A DNA stretch of 45,295 nucleotides from JBBDIO01 sp040880365 (GCA_040880365.1 JBBDIO010000059.1:1-45295); one strand, 5' to 3'; shown: positions 8,147 through 17,431, counted from the first letter of the stretch. The notes: generated by a model from the letters alone, not told the origin. Numbers and translations are program-made.

Positions 8147-8168
8147 AATATATGCCCTGTAATCCTAA

Positions 8169-9644
8169 CTATTCGCCCTGTCCCAATGAATAGCCCAGTT
8201 GCCCGTCGAACGTGTAGAGATGTTCCGTCTTGATCACCTCATAGCCGCCGGCATGAATCGCGCCCAGCAATTCCAGCACCGCGGGAAACGTGGTAGGGCC
8301 TTCGGCACGCGGTAGAAAACGACAGCGCCAGTGGTCGGTATGATACGTTTCGGGCAATCCGCGCGGATAGACCATAATGCCCCGATTGGAGATCATCACC
8401 AGCCGCCACCCGGCAGGCGTAGCCGCTTCCAGGCCCTGTCCCAACACATCCGCATTGCGCTCGGCCTCGTCCCAATCCAGAAAAACATCGATGCCCACCA
8501 GCTTTTTCTCGGCATAGGGCGATTCGGTGGGCGGGACGGTAATTCTGCCCGACCGATATTGGACGGGCTTCAGATAGGCAGGCTGTTCGCCCAGCCGTTC
8601 GATCACCCCATCGGTAAATCCATCGGTGCCCACTTCGCGCGTGCTCAGGCCGGGACGATACATATCCGCGGTGTGAATGCCATCTTCCAGGGTGCGCAGC
8701 CAGGCATTATTGATGCGCTCGGCAACTTCGCCCTGCCCCACATGCACCAGCATTTGGGTGGCCGCCATGAGCAGCCCCGACGGATTCGCCACCCGTTTGC
8801 CTGCGATATCCGGCGCGGAGCCGTGGACGGCTTCGAACATTGCCACATTGGGGCCAATATTCGCCGAACCTGCCAACCCCACCGAGCCTGCTACCTGCGA
8901 GGCAATGTCCGACAGAATATCGCCATAGAGATTGAGTGTCACAATCACATCGAAGCGTTCGGGCAAGGCCGCCAGCCGCGCCGCGCCGATGTCGATAATC
9001 TGGTGCTCGCTCTCCAGTTCGGGATATTCCTGGGCAATCTCATCGAAAATCTGGTGAAACAGCCCATCGCCCAGCTTCATAATGTTGTCTTTGGTCATAC
9101 AGGTCACTTTGCGCCGCCCATAGATGCGGGCATATTCAAACGCATAGCGGATGATGCGCGCCGAACCCGGATAGGTGATGAGCTTGAGCGTTTGCACCAC
9201 ATCCTGGGTTTGGCGATGTTCGATGCCCGCATAGAGGTCTTCTTCGTTTTCCCGGATAATCGTGAGATTCATACCCGGATGCTGGGATGCTACAAAAGGC
9301 GCATAAGAAATCGACGGGCGCACATTGGCATAGAGATTGAGTCCCTTGCGGATGGTCACATTCAGGCTCTTATAGCCTTTGCCCTGGGGCGTGGTAATCG
9401 GCGCTTTGAGCATGACCCCGTTGTTGCGGATACTTGTCCAGGCTTCGGGCGCAATCCCCGACGAGTGGCCCGCTTTGTAGATATGCTCGCCGATTTCGAT
9501 GGTGTCATAGCGGAGCCGCGCATCGGCAGCTTCTAAAATGCGCAATACCGCTTCCATGATCTCGGGGCCAATGCCATCACCGTGGGCAACTGTCACAGGG
9601 GTTAATTGAGCTTGGTCATGCATTGGAGCGCCGCTAACGGTCAT
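8169..9644 (-). CDS. icd: Isocitrate dehydrogenase, Thermus/Rickettsia type with C-terminal extension
   Basis: Converts isocitrate to 2-oxoglutarate and CO2 with reduction of NAD(P)+ in the TCA cycle. The first about 340 residues are the isocitrate/isopropylmalate dehydrogenase fold, with HGDGIGPEI near the N-terminus. The isocitrate-binding set is SLNVTIRKGLNLYANVRP (S93, N95, R99, R109) plus R131, followed by LYGDILSDIASQVAGS for metal binding and HGSAPDIAG for cofactor. The Ser/Asn substrate motif favours isocitrate over isopropylmalate. The last about 140 residues are an extra domain seen in Thermus and Rickettsia enzymes. Start: AAGGAG directly abuts the upstream ATG (9650) but stands 6 nt before the second ATG, so 9644 is preferred (491 residues). 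Coenzyme preference is probably NADP+, not proven here. Confidence 0.92.
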   Translation of the reverse strand: MTVSGAPMHDQAQLTPVTVAHGDGIGPEIMEAVLRILEAADARLRYDTIEIGEHIYKAGHSSGIAPEAWTSIRNNGVMLKAPITTPQGKGYKSLNVTIRKGLNLYANVRPSISYAPFVASQHPGMNLTIIRENEEDLYAGIEHRQTQDVVQTLKLITYPGSARIIRYAFEYARIYGRRKVTCMTKDNIMKLGDGLFHQIFDEIAQEYPELESEHQIIDIGAARLAALPERFDVIVTLNLYGDILSDIASQVAGSVGLAGSANIGPNVAMFEAVHGSAPDIAGKRVANPSGLLMAATQMLVHVGQGEVAERINNAWLRTLEDGIHTADMYRPGLSTREVGTDGFTDGVIERLGEQPAYLKPVQYRSGRITVPPTESPYAEKKLVGIDVFLDWDEAERNADVLGQGLEAATPAGWRLVMISNRGIMVYPRGLPETYHTDHWRCRFLPRAEGPTTFPAVLELLGAIHAGGYEVIKTEHLYTFDGQLGYSLGQGE

Positions 9645-10621
9645 ATCCATCTCCTTAATAAAATGGCAATTAGAAAATTTTTTGCGAAAATGCGATGCCT
9701 ACGCGCGTGTATCGAGTGTGCCCGGCCTGGCTGACGGGTTGGGCGCGCCGGCGTTTCACCTGCGTTTCCCCCGCGCGGACGACAGGAACCCCTGCAATTC
9801 TACTATGCAACGGAGATGGTCTCAACCAATCGCCAACACCGAAAGGGCGAGCGGCGAGGCGTGTAAACCGCGCGCCCGATTAAACGCGGATTGACAGAGT
9901 GCCGGGTAATTGGTAGGATGGTTATCGTTCTGCGTACAATCTGTTCCCACACTCTACCTTTCAATTTGGCAAAGTATCAGTTGGCAAAGTACCAGCCAAA
10001 TGTTTAACCGCTGCGCTCTTGTCAATCTTCGCCAGGCAAACGCGGCAAGGTGTGTTACTGGCATATTCTTATTACCTGCTGTGCAAGGCTTTTATCTGAA
10101 GGCAGTGAACTGACGAGTGATATTACCCCAAACCCGCGCCAGTGTGCACAATGCGCACACAATGCATTTCCGCATTCGCCACGCATCGGATTGTCCCAAC
10201 GCACATTTGCAATTTGCCATAGAGCCTCAAATCCAAATTCTATTGTAAAAATTCATTGCAGCAGGTGACAGGCATAACGAGTTTTGGCGCAGATATCCTG
10301 GCGCAAGGATGACGGGATTCCCCTTCAAACATCGATAGTTATATCAATAGTTATATCAATAGTTATATCAATCGGTAGTTATATCAGCGGTTTATAAAGT
10401 TAGAATCGGTGATTTTTAGTCGCTGTGGGTCAAACAGGCAAGTCTCCCTGACCCATGCCATAGTGACGTTTAGCAGGTACCAGTTCGCCAGCATTATGTG
10501 TCGCACTTTCGGTGCACATATGTGTCTCAACTCTGTCAGGATCATACGCTGCCATGCAGATGGCAACGGATGGATCGGGCAGAGCGAATCCCAATTCAGG
10601 AACCCATCAGGAGGAAATGCA
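9645..10621. other. Long intergenic region between icd and the peptide importer operon
   Basis: About 970 bp with no supportable gene. Frames in it are short, lack ribosome binding sites and have no recognisable domain. The right part (10190-10400) is more AT-rich than the genes and holds the 12-bp tandem repeats and a possible -10 (TAGAAT, 10401-10406). The two near-identical ggcaaagta segments at about 9968-9990 are another short duplication. Both flanking genes point away from it, so it must contain both promoters. Confidence 0.6.
10335..10386 (+). repeat. 12-bp tandem repeats upstream of the importer operon
   Basis: The unit atagttatatca occurs three times head to tail (10335-10346, 10347-10358, 10359-10370). 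A fourth 11-bp copy follows after a 5-bp spacer (10376-10386). Copies are nearly one helical turn apart and end 15 bp before TAGAAT (10401-10406), a fair -10 element. The position fits a regulator-binding array for the binding-protein gene, which starts at 10622; this is inference. Confidence 0.85.
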
Positions 10622-12745
10622 ATGCAACAACTACGACGTTGGATGATTTTGCCGCTCGCGCTGGTCGCGGTCATGATTCTGGCCGCATGTGGCGGCGGAT
10701 CGGGCCAGGAACCGGCACCACCGAGTGGTGATACAGATACACCCGCAGCCGAAGAACAACCGGCCGGCGAAGAACCCGCGGCAGCCCCTGGCGGGTCGTC
10801 GGCCAATGATGAATATCTGGCGGCGCGCGAAGCCTGCACCTGGGACAATCGCTGCTGGCCCGAAATCATCGACACGATTCCGGAGTCCTTCAACGAAGCG
10901 CCCATGCTGGCGGAAATGGTCGCCAATGGCGATCTCCCGCCCGTCGAAGAGCGCCTGCCCGCCGAACCGCTGGTCATCGAACCGGCGGAAATGATCGGTG
11001 AATATAGCGGCACCCTGCGCCGCGCCTTCACCGGCCCTGGCGACCGCCAGAACGGCGAACGCTGGGTCAACGACTACACCATCTTCTGGGATCCCAGCGG
11101 CACCGTAGTTGTGCCCCGCCTTGCCAAAGACTGGGAATCTAACGAAGACGCCAGCGAGTGGACCTTCTATCTGCGTGAAGGCAGCCGATGGTCGGATGGT
11201 GAACCTTTCACCGCCGACGATTATATGTTCTGGTATGAACATATTCTGCTCAACGAAGATCTGACCACTGCGGTCCCCAGCTATCTCAACTGGGGTGGCG
11301 ATCTGGCTGTGATGGAAAAGATCGACGACTACGCCTTCAAGATCACCTTTGCCGCACCCTTCCCGTCGTGGCCCACCCAGATGGCTTCGTCCAACGTAGG
11401 TGGACATCTGCACAAGGGCCAGGCCGGTGGTAATGGCGGCAATCTCTATGCGCCCGCCCACTATCTGGAACAGTTCCACCCCGACTTCATTGGTCAGGAA
11501 GAGGCCGACCGCCTTTCCACAGAAGCCGAGTATGAAAGCTGGAACCTGCATTTCCTCTTCCGCAACGACCCGCAGATGAACATGGAAGTACCGGTCATGT
11601 CGCCGTGGAAACCCATCTCGCGCATTGCTTCGGATGAGTATACGCTGGAACGCAACCCCTATTTCATCGGTGTGGACAGCGCAGGCAACCAGTTGCCCTA
11701 CTATGACCGCATCTCCATGGAATTGGTAGAAGAGCTGGAAGTGCTGAACCTGCGCGCGATTGCGGGTAACTACACCATCCAGGGTCGCCACATCAACTTC
11801 GGCTCCCTGCCCGTCATTCGTGAAAATGAAGAAGCAGGCAACTACTTCGTCGATTTCTGGAGCAGCACAACCCGCCATCCTGTCAAGGTTGCCTTTAGCG
11901 TAGACTGGAACGAAGATCCCGAAATTGCCGAATATACCGTAGGCAGCCTGGACTTCCGCAAGGCGCTTTCGCTGGCAATTGAACGCGAAGAGATCAATGA
12001 AACCTTCTTCCTGGGTGTGGGCCGCCCCGCCTCGTTCTGCCCCGCCGGCGTGCTGCCCTACTTCAACAGCGACCGCTGGGACGAAGAATTTGGCCGCTTC
12101 GACCCCGAAGAAGCCAATGCTCTGCTCGATTCGATTGGGCTGGAAGAGCGTGACAGCGAAGGCTACCGCCTGCTGCCCAGCGGCGACCGCCTGGTCTTGC
12201 GCGCCGATGCCGTGAGTGGTTCGTTCCTCGACTATCCCGCGATTGGTGAACGCATTTCCCAGATGTGGCGGGAAAATGTGGGCGTCCAGTTGCAGATCAA
12301 CCCCGTGGAACGCAGCCTGTGGATTGAACGCAACCAGGCCAATCAGTCGATGATGAATATCTTCGAGACGGGTGAATTCAACCCCGCCGTAGTCGACCGT
12401 CTGATTCCCAGCGAACGCTGGGGACCGGTGGCCGATGTCTGGGGCGCTACGCCGAACCCGGACCCGGCAGACTATGACGGCCCGCAGTGGGTGAAGGATA
12501 TGGTCGCCAAGCATTGGGAAGCCATGCAGGAACCGGATCCGGATCGTGCCCTGGAGCTGTTCATCGAAGGTACCGAAATCATGTGCGACAACAGTGCGCG
12601 CATCGGTATCGTGGTCGATATTCCTGTCTATACCACGCTGATCAAGAAGAACGTGCGTAACGTGACCAAGCCCATGGAATGGATTGTCTATTCCCAGACG
12701 CCTGGCAACGGTATGCCCGAACAGTTCTTCGAAGTTTCGGAATAA
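10622..12745 (+). CDS. Peptide ABC transporter substrate-binding lipoprotein (SBP family 5)
   Basis: Extracytoplasmic binding protein that captures oligopeptides or dipeptides and delivers them to the permease. Lipoprotein signal: hydrophobic ILPLALVAVMILAAC with lipobox LAAC, lipidated Cys at residue 23. A Pro/Glu/Ala-rich linker (about 27-60) follows, then the family-5 fold: WTFYLREGSRWSDGEPFTADD is the classic N-lobe motif, and LDFRKALSLAIEREEIN the second. At 707 residues it is longer than E. coli DppA/OppA (about 535). The start is set by AGGAGG (10609-10614) 7 nt upstream of ATG 10622; the frame is open further upstream but without family similarity. First gene of the five-gene importer operon, separated from the permease gene by 225 bp holding a large hairpin. 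Peptide specificity cannot be deduced. Confidence 0.93.
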   Translation: MQQLRRWMILPLALVAVMILAACGGGSGQEPAPPSGDTDTPAAEEQPAGEEPAAAPGGSSANDEYLAAREACTWDNRCWPEIIDTIPESFNEAPMLAEMVANGDLPPVEERLPAEPLVIEPAEMIGEYSGTLRRAFTGPGDRQNGERWVNDYTIFWDPSGTVVVPRLAKDWESNEDASEWTFYLREGSRWSDGEPFTADDYMFWYEHILLNEDLTTAVPSYLNWGGDLAVMEKIDDYAFKITFAAPFPSWPTQMASSNVGGHLHKGQAGGNGGNLYAPAHYLEQFHPDFIGQEEADRLSTEAEYESWNLHFLFRNDPQMNMEVPVMSPWKPISRIASDEYTLERNPYFIGVDSAGNQLPYYDRISMELVEELEVLNLRAIAGNYTIQGRHINFGSLPVIRENEEAGNYFVDFWSSTTRHPVKVAFSVDWNEDPEIAEYTVGSLDFRKALSLAIEREEINETFFLGVGRPASFCPAGVLPYFNSDRWDEEFGRFDPEEANALLDSIGLEERDSEGYRLLPSGDRLVLRADAVSGSFLDYPAIGERISQMWRENVGVQLQINPVERSLWIERNQANQSMMNIFETGEFNPAVVDRLIPSERWGPVADVWGATPNPDPADYDGPQWVKDMVAKHWEAMQEPDPDRALELFIEGTEIMCDNSARIGIVVDIPVYTTLIKKNVRNVTKPMEWIVYSQTPGNGMPEQFFEVSE

Positions 12746-12896
12746 CGGGTTGACCCGTTCAACTCTACCGTTATCCAGTTTTAGGTAAGTTTGTCATGTA
12801 AGCAGGTGTGCGAGGGCGCAGTCAATCCCAGGTCATGTGCAGTGTAACCGGGTATTGGCTGCGCCCTGCATTTTTCTATTTTGCGACGATTGTATT

Positions 12897-12947
12897 TCTG
12901 CGGCAGAATCGGATGCTCGCCGGGCGAACGTCCGATTCTGCCGCAGA
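12897..12947 (+). other. Strong intercistronic hairpin between binding-protein and permease genes
   Basis: Perfect 17-bp inverted repeat (12897-12913 with 12931-12947). The 17-nt loop can itself form TCGC/GCGA. There is no T-run, and the next gene's Shine-Dalgarno (GAGGA, about 12958-12962) starts 10 nt after the stem. It resembles structures that protect upstream mRNA or attenuate transcription so that the binding protein is made in excess over the membrane parts. Confidence 0.85.
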
Positions 12948-12970
12948 TGCGCCCAATGAGGACGTAAACA

Positions 12971-13954
12971 ATGCTGGGTTATTTAGTCAAACGTGTGTGG
13001 TATGGAATCATCGCCATCTTTGCGGTTTCCATCCTCTCTTTTGTGATTATCCAATTGCCCCCCGGTGACTATGTCACCTCGTATATCGCCAACCTGGAAA
13101 CGCAGGGGGTCCAGGTGCGCGCCGACGAAGCCGCGGCCATCCGCGCTCAATATGGCCTGGGACAACCTATGTACGTCCAATATGGCCGGTGGATGAGCCA
13201 GATTGCCAATGGCAATCTGGGCATGTCGTTCCAATATCGTATTCCCGTCACCGAAGTCATCGGCGAACGGCTCCTGCTCACCATCGTGCTGGCATTGGGC
13301 AGCGTGATATTCATCTGGATCACCGCCATCCCCATCGGGATCTTTTCGGCAGTGCGCCAGTATTCAATTCAAGACTATGTCGCCACAACAATCGGTTTTA
13401 TTGGCCTGGCCGTGCCCGATTTCCTGTTGGCTTTGGTCCTTATGTATTTCGCCTGGGACTGGTTCAATTTCAGCGTGGGTGGGCTGTTTTCCGCAGAATA
13501 TGCCGTTGCGCCCTGGAGTTGGGGGCGCATTGTAGACCTGGTGCAACACATGATTATTCCGATCATCGTGTTGGGCACATCGGGCACGGCCTCGCTGATT
13601 CGCATTACGCGGGCCAATTTGCTGGATGAACTGCGCAAGCCCTACGTGGTAACCGCCCGCGCCAAAGGCATGTCGGAATGGCGCCTGATTATGAAATATC
13701 CGGTGCGTCTCGCGCTCAACCCCATCATCAGCCTCACGGCCTACATTCTGCCCTTCATCGTTTCGGGCAGTATTATCGTTTCGGTCGTGCTGAGCTTGCC
13801 CACCCTCGGCCCTGTGCTCTTGCGTTCTCTCCTTTCGCAAGACATGTTTTTGGCAGGGTCCATCATTCTCATGATTGGGGTCATGACCGTCATTGGCACA
13901 TTGCTTTCCGATATCCTCCTAGCCATTGTCGATCCTCGAGTCCGGCTGCAATAA
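12971..13954 (+). CDS. Peptide ABC transporter permease, DppB/OppB type
   Basis: First membrane subunit of the peptide importer, 327 residues. Seen: N-terminal helix LVKRVWYGIIAIFAVSILSFVII, the periplasmic segment with YGLGQPMYVQYGRWMSQIANGNLG (a hallmark of this permease type), then five further hydrophobic segments. The EAA-loop equivalent, YVVTARAKGMSEWRLIMKY, contacts the ATPase. The protein ends VDPRVRL, as usual for DppB homologues (normally DPRIRL/DPRVRY). GAGGA precedes the ATG by 8 nt. It is followed after 44 bp by the second permease gene. Confidence 0.94.
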   Translation: MLGYLVKRVWYGIIAIFAVSILSFVIIQLPPGDYVTSYIANLETQGVQVRADEAAAIRAQYGLGQPMYVQYGRWMSQIANGNLGMSFQYRIPVTEVIGERLLLTIVLALGSVIFIWITAIPIGIFSAVRQYSIQDYVATTIGFIGLAVPDFLLALVLMYFAWDWFNFSVGGLFSAEYAVAPWSWGRIVDLVQHMIIPIIVLGTSGTASLIRITRANLLDELRKPYVVTARAKGMSEWRLIMKYPVRLALNPIISLTAYILPFIVSGSIIVSVVLSLPTLGPVLLRSLLSQDMFLAGSIILMIGVMTVIGTLLSDILLAIVDPRVRLQ

Positions 13955-13998
13955 CGGTCCTCTATCACAAGATGCGACACAGATAACGGTCAACAAGA

Positions 13999-15144
13999 AT
14001 GAATCACGAAACGGAAGAAAAAAACAGCTCGGTGGGGGCAACGGAAGATCGCTTGAGCGTCGCCTCGCAACGCCAGTTGATCTGGTGGCGTTTCAAACGC
14101 CATCGATTGGCACTCATCTCGCTGATTATTGTTGGGCTTTTCTACTTTTCCGCGGCAACAGCCGAATTTCTGGCAATCAGCGACCCGCGCGAAGGACGTT
14201 CGGCCCGTGCACTGGTGCCACCCCAGCCCATTCAATTTTTTGATGAGGGAACATTTCGCCCCCACGTCTGTGGGATCGAAGGCAGTCGCGATCCCTATAC
14301 GCTGGAACGCACCTATGAACGGGATTGCTCGCAAAAAACGGATATTCGGTTCTTTGCCGAAGGATTCGAATACACGCTCTGGGGCATCATTCCCAGCAAC
14401 CGGCATCTGATCGGCGTAGCCGACCCGGAAAACAGCCGCGCCGAAGAGACAATCTTCATACTGGGGACAGATGCGCAGGGGCGTGACCTCCATTCGCGCA
14501 TCCTCTATGGCACGCGCACCTCGCTCACGATTGGTCTCATCGGCGTAACCATGAGCCTGGCGCTGGGCATTGTGCTGGGGGGCATCTCGGGCTTCTTTGG
14601 CGGCATTCTCGACAACATCATCCAGCGCACCATCGAAATCATTCGCTCGGTGCCCACCATTCCGCTGTGGATGGGGTTGGCCGCGGCCATGCCCGATGGC
14701 TGGACGATTGTCCAGATCTACTTTGCCATTACCATTATCATTTCGCTCTTCGCCTGGACCGATCTGGCGCGCGTGGTGCGCGGCCGTTTCCTTGCCATGC
14801 GCGAAGAAGATTTTGTCACCGCCGCCGTGATTGCCGGCGCCAGTTGGAGCGGAATCATCTTCCGCCATATGGTTCCCTCCTTCTATAGCCATCTCATCGC
14901 CTCGGCGACGTTGGCAGTGCCGTTCATGATCATCAGCGAAACCGCACTCAGCTTTTTGGGTCTGGGGATGCGCCCACCCGCCATCAGCTGGGGCGTACTT
15001 TTGCAGGCCACCCAGAATGTACAGGCGATTGCCCTGACCCCCTGGTTGATGATTCCGGCAGTTCCGGTCATTGTCGTCATCCTGGCCCTGAACTTTATGG
15101 GCGACGGGTTGCGCGATGCGGCGGACCCGTATAGCGGCCACTAG
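13999..15144 (+). CDS. Peptide ABC transporter permease, DppC/OppC type
   Basis: Second membrane subunit, 381 residues, longer than E. coli DppC (300). The cytoplasmic N-terminus (QLIWWRFKRHRLALISLIIVG) carries the usual N-terminal motif and first membrane helix. An enlarged extracytoplasmic segment of about 90 residues (about 60-155) contains two Cys and ends in the family motif HLIGVADPE...FILGTDAQGRDLHSRILYGTRTSL. Membrane helices follow, with the EAA loop EEDFVTAAVIAGASWSGIIFRHMVP. The end is LNFMGDGLRDAADPY, typical of the family. The insertion may shape the binding-protein interface; this is inference. Its own ribosome binding site is weak, so coupling to the upstream gene is likely. 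Confidence 0.94.
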   Translation: MNHETEEKNSSVGATEDRLSVASQRQLIWWRFKRHRLALISLIIVGLFYFSAATAEFLAISDPREGRSARALVPPQPIQFFDEGTFRPHVCGIEGSRDPYTLERTYERDCSQKTDIRFFAEGFEYTLWGIIPSNRHLIGVADPENSRAEETIFILGTDAQGRDLHSRILYGTRTSLTIGLIGVTMSLALGIVLGGISGFFGGILDNIIQRTIEIIRSVPTIPLWMGLAAAMPDGWTIVQIYFAITIIISLFAWTDLARVVRGRFLAMREEDFVTAAVIAGASWSGIIFRHMVPSFYSHLIASATLAVPFMIISETALSFLGLGMRPPAISWGVLLQATQNVQAIALTPWLMIPAVPVIVVILALNFMGDGLRDAADPYSGH

Positions 15145-15166
15145 ACCCAATTCATAGGGAAGCCAA

Positions 15167-16243
15167 ATGGAACGCGTAGAACAAACTCAAGCAGTACCCC
15201 AAAATAAAGCGTCTACCGACGACTATATGCACGGCCAGAATCCGCTGCTGGAAGTGGAAGATCTGCAAACGCATTTCTTCACCCAGGAAGGCATTGTCAA
15301 GGCCGTAGACGGGGCCAGCTTCAAAGTACACCCCGGCAAAACCCTGGGCATCGTGGGCGAAAGCGGTTGCGGCAAGAGTATTGCCTCCAAGTCGATTTTG
15401 CAGATTGTGGATAAACCGGGGCGGATTGTGGGCGGCAAAGCGACCTATCATCTGCGCGAAGGCTCAGGACAATCGAGCCACGTGGATCTCCTGAGCCTGC
15501 CGGCGGATAGCTCCGAAATGCGCGATATTCGCGGCGGCGAAATCTCTATGATTTTCCAGGAACCCATGTCGTCATTCAGCCCGGTGCATACCATCGGCAA
15601 TCAGTTGATCGAAGCGATCCGCCTGCACACCAACCAAAGCGCAACCGCCGCGCGCGAAACTGCGCTGGAATGGTTGCGGCGGGTGGGCATCTCTAACCCC
15701 GAACAGCGCATGGCAGAATATCCCTATCGGCTGAGCGGTGGGCAATGTCAGCGTGCCATGATCGCCATGGCGCTTTCGACCAACCCGCGCATCCTCATCG
15801 CCGATGAGCCGACCACCGCGCTGGATGTGACCACCCAGGCGCAGATTCTGAATCTGTTGCAGGACCTCCAGACCGAACAGGGGATGAGCATGATCTTCAT
15901 CACCCACGATCTGGGCGTAATTGCCGAAGTGGCCGACGAAGTGGTCGTCATGTATCTGGGTCGCGTAGTAGAGCGTGCGCCGGTGGAGCAGTTGTTTACC
16001 GATCCCAAGCACCCATATACCAAGGCGCTGCTCACCTCGATTCCGACTATCGATGCCAAACCGCGCGAACGTCTGCCCTCGATCACAGGTTCGATTCCCA
16101 ACCCCCTGAATCGGCCCACGGGCTGCCCGTTCCATCCCCGATGCCCCGCGTTTATGGCCGGCACATGTGATGTTAAGGAGCCGCAGCTTACATCTGTAGG
16201 CCCCAACCAGGAAGCAAGCTGCTTCCTCTATCCAGGATCTTAG
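15167..16243 (+). CDS. Peptide ABC transporter ATPase, DppD/OppD type
   Basis: First ATP-binding subunit, 358 residues, cytoplasmic and membrane-associated. Motifs in order: Walker A GESGCGKS (64-71), Q-loop in MIFQEP, signature LSGGQCQRAM (189-198; the usual Gln/Arg before QRA is Cys here), Walker B ILIADEP with E214, H-loop H247. The C-terminal oligopeptide/dipeptide transporter domain has C320, C326, C334 and C352 (GCPFHPRCP...C...C). In related Dpp ATPases these four Cys have been described as ligands of an iron-sulfur cluster. AGGGA precedes the ATG by 6 nt. The partner ATPase gene follows after 2 bp. Confidence 0.95.
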   Translation: MERVEQTQAVPQNKASTDDYMHGQNPLLEVEDLQTHFFTQEGIVKAVDGASFKVHPGKTLGIVGESGCGKSIASKSILQIVDKPGRIVGGKATYHLREGSGQSSHVDLLSLPADSSEMRDIRGGEISMIFQEPMSSFSPVHTIGNQLIEAIRLHTNQSATAARETALEWLRRVGISNPEQRMAEYPYRLSGGQCQRAMIAMALSTNPRILIADEPTTALDVTTQAQILNLLQDLQTEQGMSMIFITHDLGVIAEVADEVVVMYLGRVVERAPVEQLFTDPKHPYTKALLTSIPTIDAKPRERLPSITGSIPNPLNRPTGCPFHPRCPAFMAGTCDVKEPQLTSVGPNQEASCFLYPGS

Positions 16244-16245
16244 CT

Positions 16246-17316
16246 ATGGCAATCTCCAAACCCAGCGTGAACACGCAAGCAGCAGCGGACAGGACGGCAG
16301 CCAGCGACCTCGTACCACAAGACGCCGTGCTCACCGTCAACAATCTGAAGAAATACTATCCTCTGGAAGCCGGTTTCCTGCGCCGCCAGGTAGGCGTGGT
16401 GAAGGCGGTGGATGACGTCAGTTTCACCATCCACGCCGGCAAAACCGTGAGCCTGGTGGGCGAAAGCGGTTGTGGCAAGACCACGACCGCGCGCTGCATT
16501 GTGCGCGCCATCGAGCCGACGGCAGGCGAGATTCTCTATCGCACCCACGCAGGCAAGGTGGTCGATCTGGCAAAAATGAGCCAGTCCGAAATCCGCCCCC
16601 TGCGCCAGGGCATCCAGATGGTTTTTCAGGACCCCTTTTCCTCGCTCAACCCGCGCATGACCATCTACGACATCATCAGCGAACCGCTGCTGGTCAATCG
16701 TATCGGCTCGCGCAGCGAACGCGAAGATCGGGTCGCCGATCTCCTGCGCAAAGTCGGGCTGCGCGCCGAATATATGCAGCGCTTCCCCCATGCCTTCAGC
16801 GGTGGACAGCGACAACGCATCGGCATTGCGCGGGCGATGGCAGCCAACCCGCGCCTGATCGTGGCCGATGAGCCGGTATCGGCGCTGGATGTGTCGGTGC
16901 AGGCCCAGGTGTTGAACCTGATGATGGATTTGCAGGATGAACTGGATCTGACCTATCTCTTTGTCTCCCACGATCTGAGCGTGGTCAACCAGATCAGTGA
17001 TACGGTGGTGGTGATGTATGTGGGGCGGGTGGTTGAAATTGCCGATCCCCAGTCGCTGTTTGCCTCGCCCAAACATCCCTATACGGCCGCGCTGATATCC
17101 TCGCTGCCCAAGCCCGACCCGCTGGAAAAGCGCGAGCGTACCGTCCCCAAGGGCGAAGTGGCGAATCCGGCCAACCCGCCGTCGGGCTGCTACTTCCATC
17201 CCCGCTGTCCCTTTGCCGTGGATCACTGCAAAGAGGTGACACCCCCCCTGGAAGAAATTGAACCGGGGCGTATGGTCGCCTGTCACCGGGCACGCGAGAT
17301 CGAGCTAATCGTATAG
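16246..17316 (+). CDS. Peptide ABC transporter ATPase, DppF/OppF type
   Basis: Second ATP-binding subunit, 356 residues, pairs with the preceding ATPase. Motifs: Walker A GESGCGKT (72-79), MVFQDPFSSLNPRM (Q-loop, typical OppF/DppF), signature FSGGQRQR (184-191), Walker B LIVADEP with E209, SHDLSVV with H242. The C-terminal domain again carries four Cys: C315, C321, C328 and C346 (SGCYFHPRCPFAVDHC ... ACH). It begins 2 bp after the stop of the previous gene, so the two are translationally coupled. It is the last gene of the operon, followed by a clear terminator. Confidence 0.95.
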   Translation: MAISKPSVNTQAAADRTAASDLVPQDAVLTVNNLKKYYPLEAGFLRRQVGVVKAVDDVSFTIHAGKTVSLVGESGCGKTTTARCIVRAIEPTAGEILYRTHAGKVVDLAKMSQSEIRPLRQGIQMVFQDPFSSLNPRMTIYDIISEPLLVNRIGSRSEREDRVADLLRKVGLRAEYMQRFPHAFSGGQRQRIGIARAMAANPRLIVADEPVSALDVSVQAQVLNLMMDLQDELDLTYLFVSHDLSVVNQISDTVVVMYVGRVVEIADPQSLFASPKHPYTAALISSLPKPDPLEKRERTVPKGEVANPANPPSGCYFHPRCPFAVDHCKEVTPPLEEIEPGRMVACHRAREIELIV

Positions 17317-17375
17317 ACAGCCGATCTAGACAGCCGGTGTAGGGCGGTGAGGGGACGCAGCCGCACAATTTATGT

Positions 17376-17431
17376 AAAGAGCGACGGAGAGTGTGATGCA
17401 TGTGCATCGCATTTACCCGTCGCTCTTTTTT
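17376..17431. terminator. Intrinsic terminator of the importer operon
   Basis: Perfect 12-bp stem (17376-17387 with 17417-17428) and a T-run at 17426-17431. The loop itself holds GATGCA-tg-TGCATC (17395-17408). The complementary strand shows A-rich flanks, so it may also end transcripts from the right. It is placed between convergent genes ending at 17316 (+) and 17474 (-). Confidence 0.92.

Noticed and set aside
9682..10268. Short plus-strand frames in the large intergenic region
   Set aside because: All are 60-70 codons, overlap each other in different frames and have neither a ribosome binding site nor typical codon use.
10335..10386. CRISPR-like array
   Set aside because: Units are only 12 bp, directly adjacent and without spacers; no cas genes nearby.
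10631..12514. 627-codon minus-strand frame opposite the peptide-binding protein
   Set aside because: Same antisense effect; no family similarity, and it lies inside an operon with clear plus-strand coding.
13990..15150. 386-codon minus-strand frame opposite the second permease
   Set aside because: It mirrors the permease codons; no start signal or domain.
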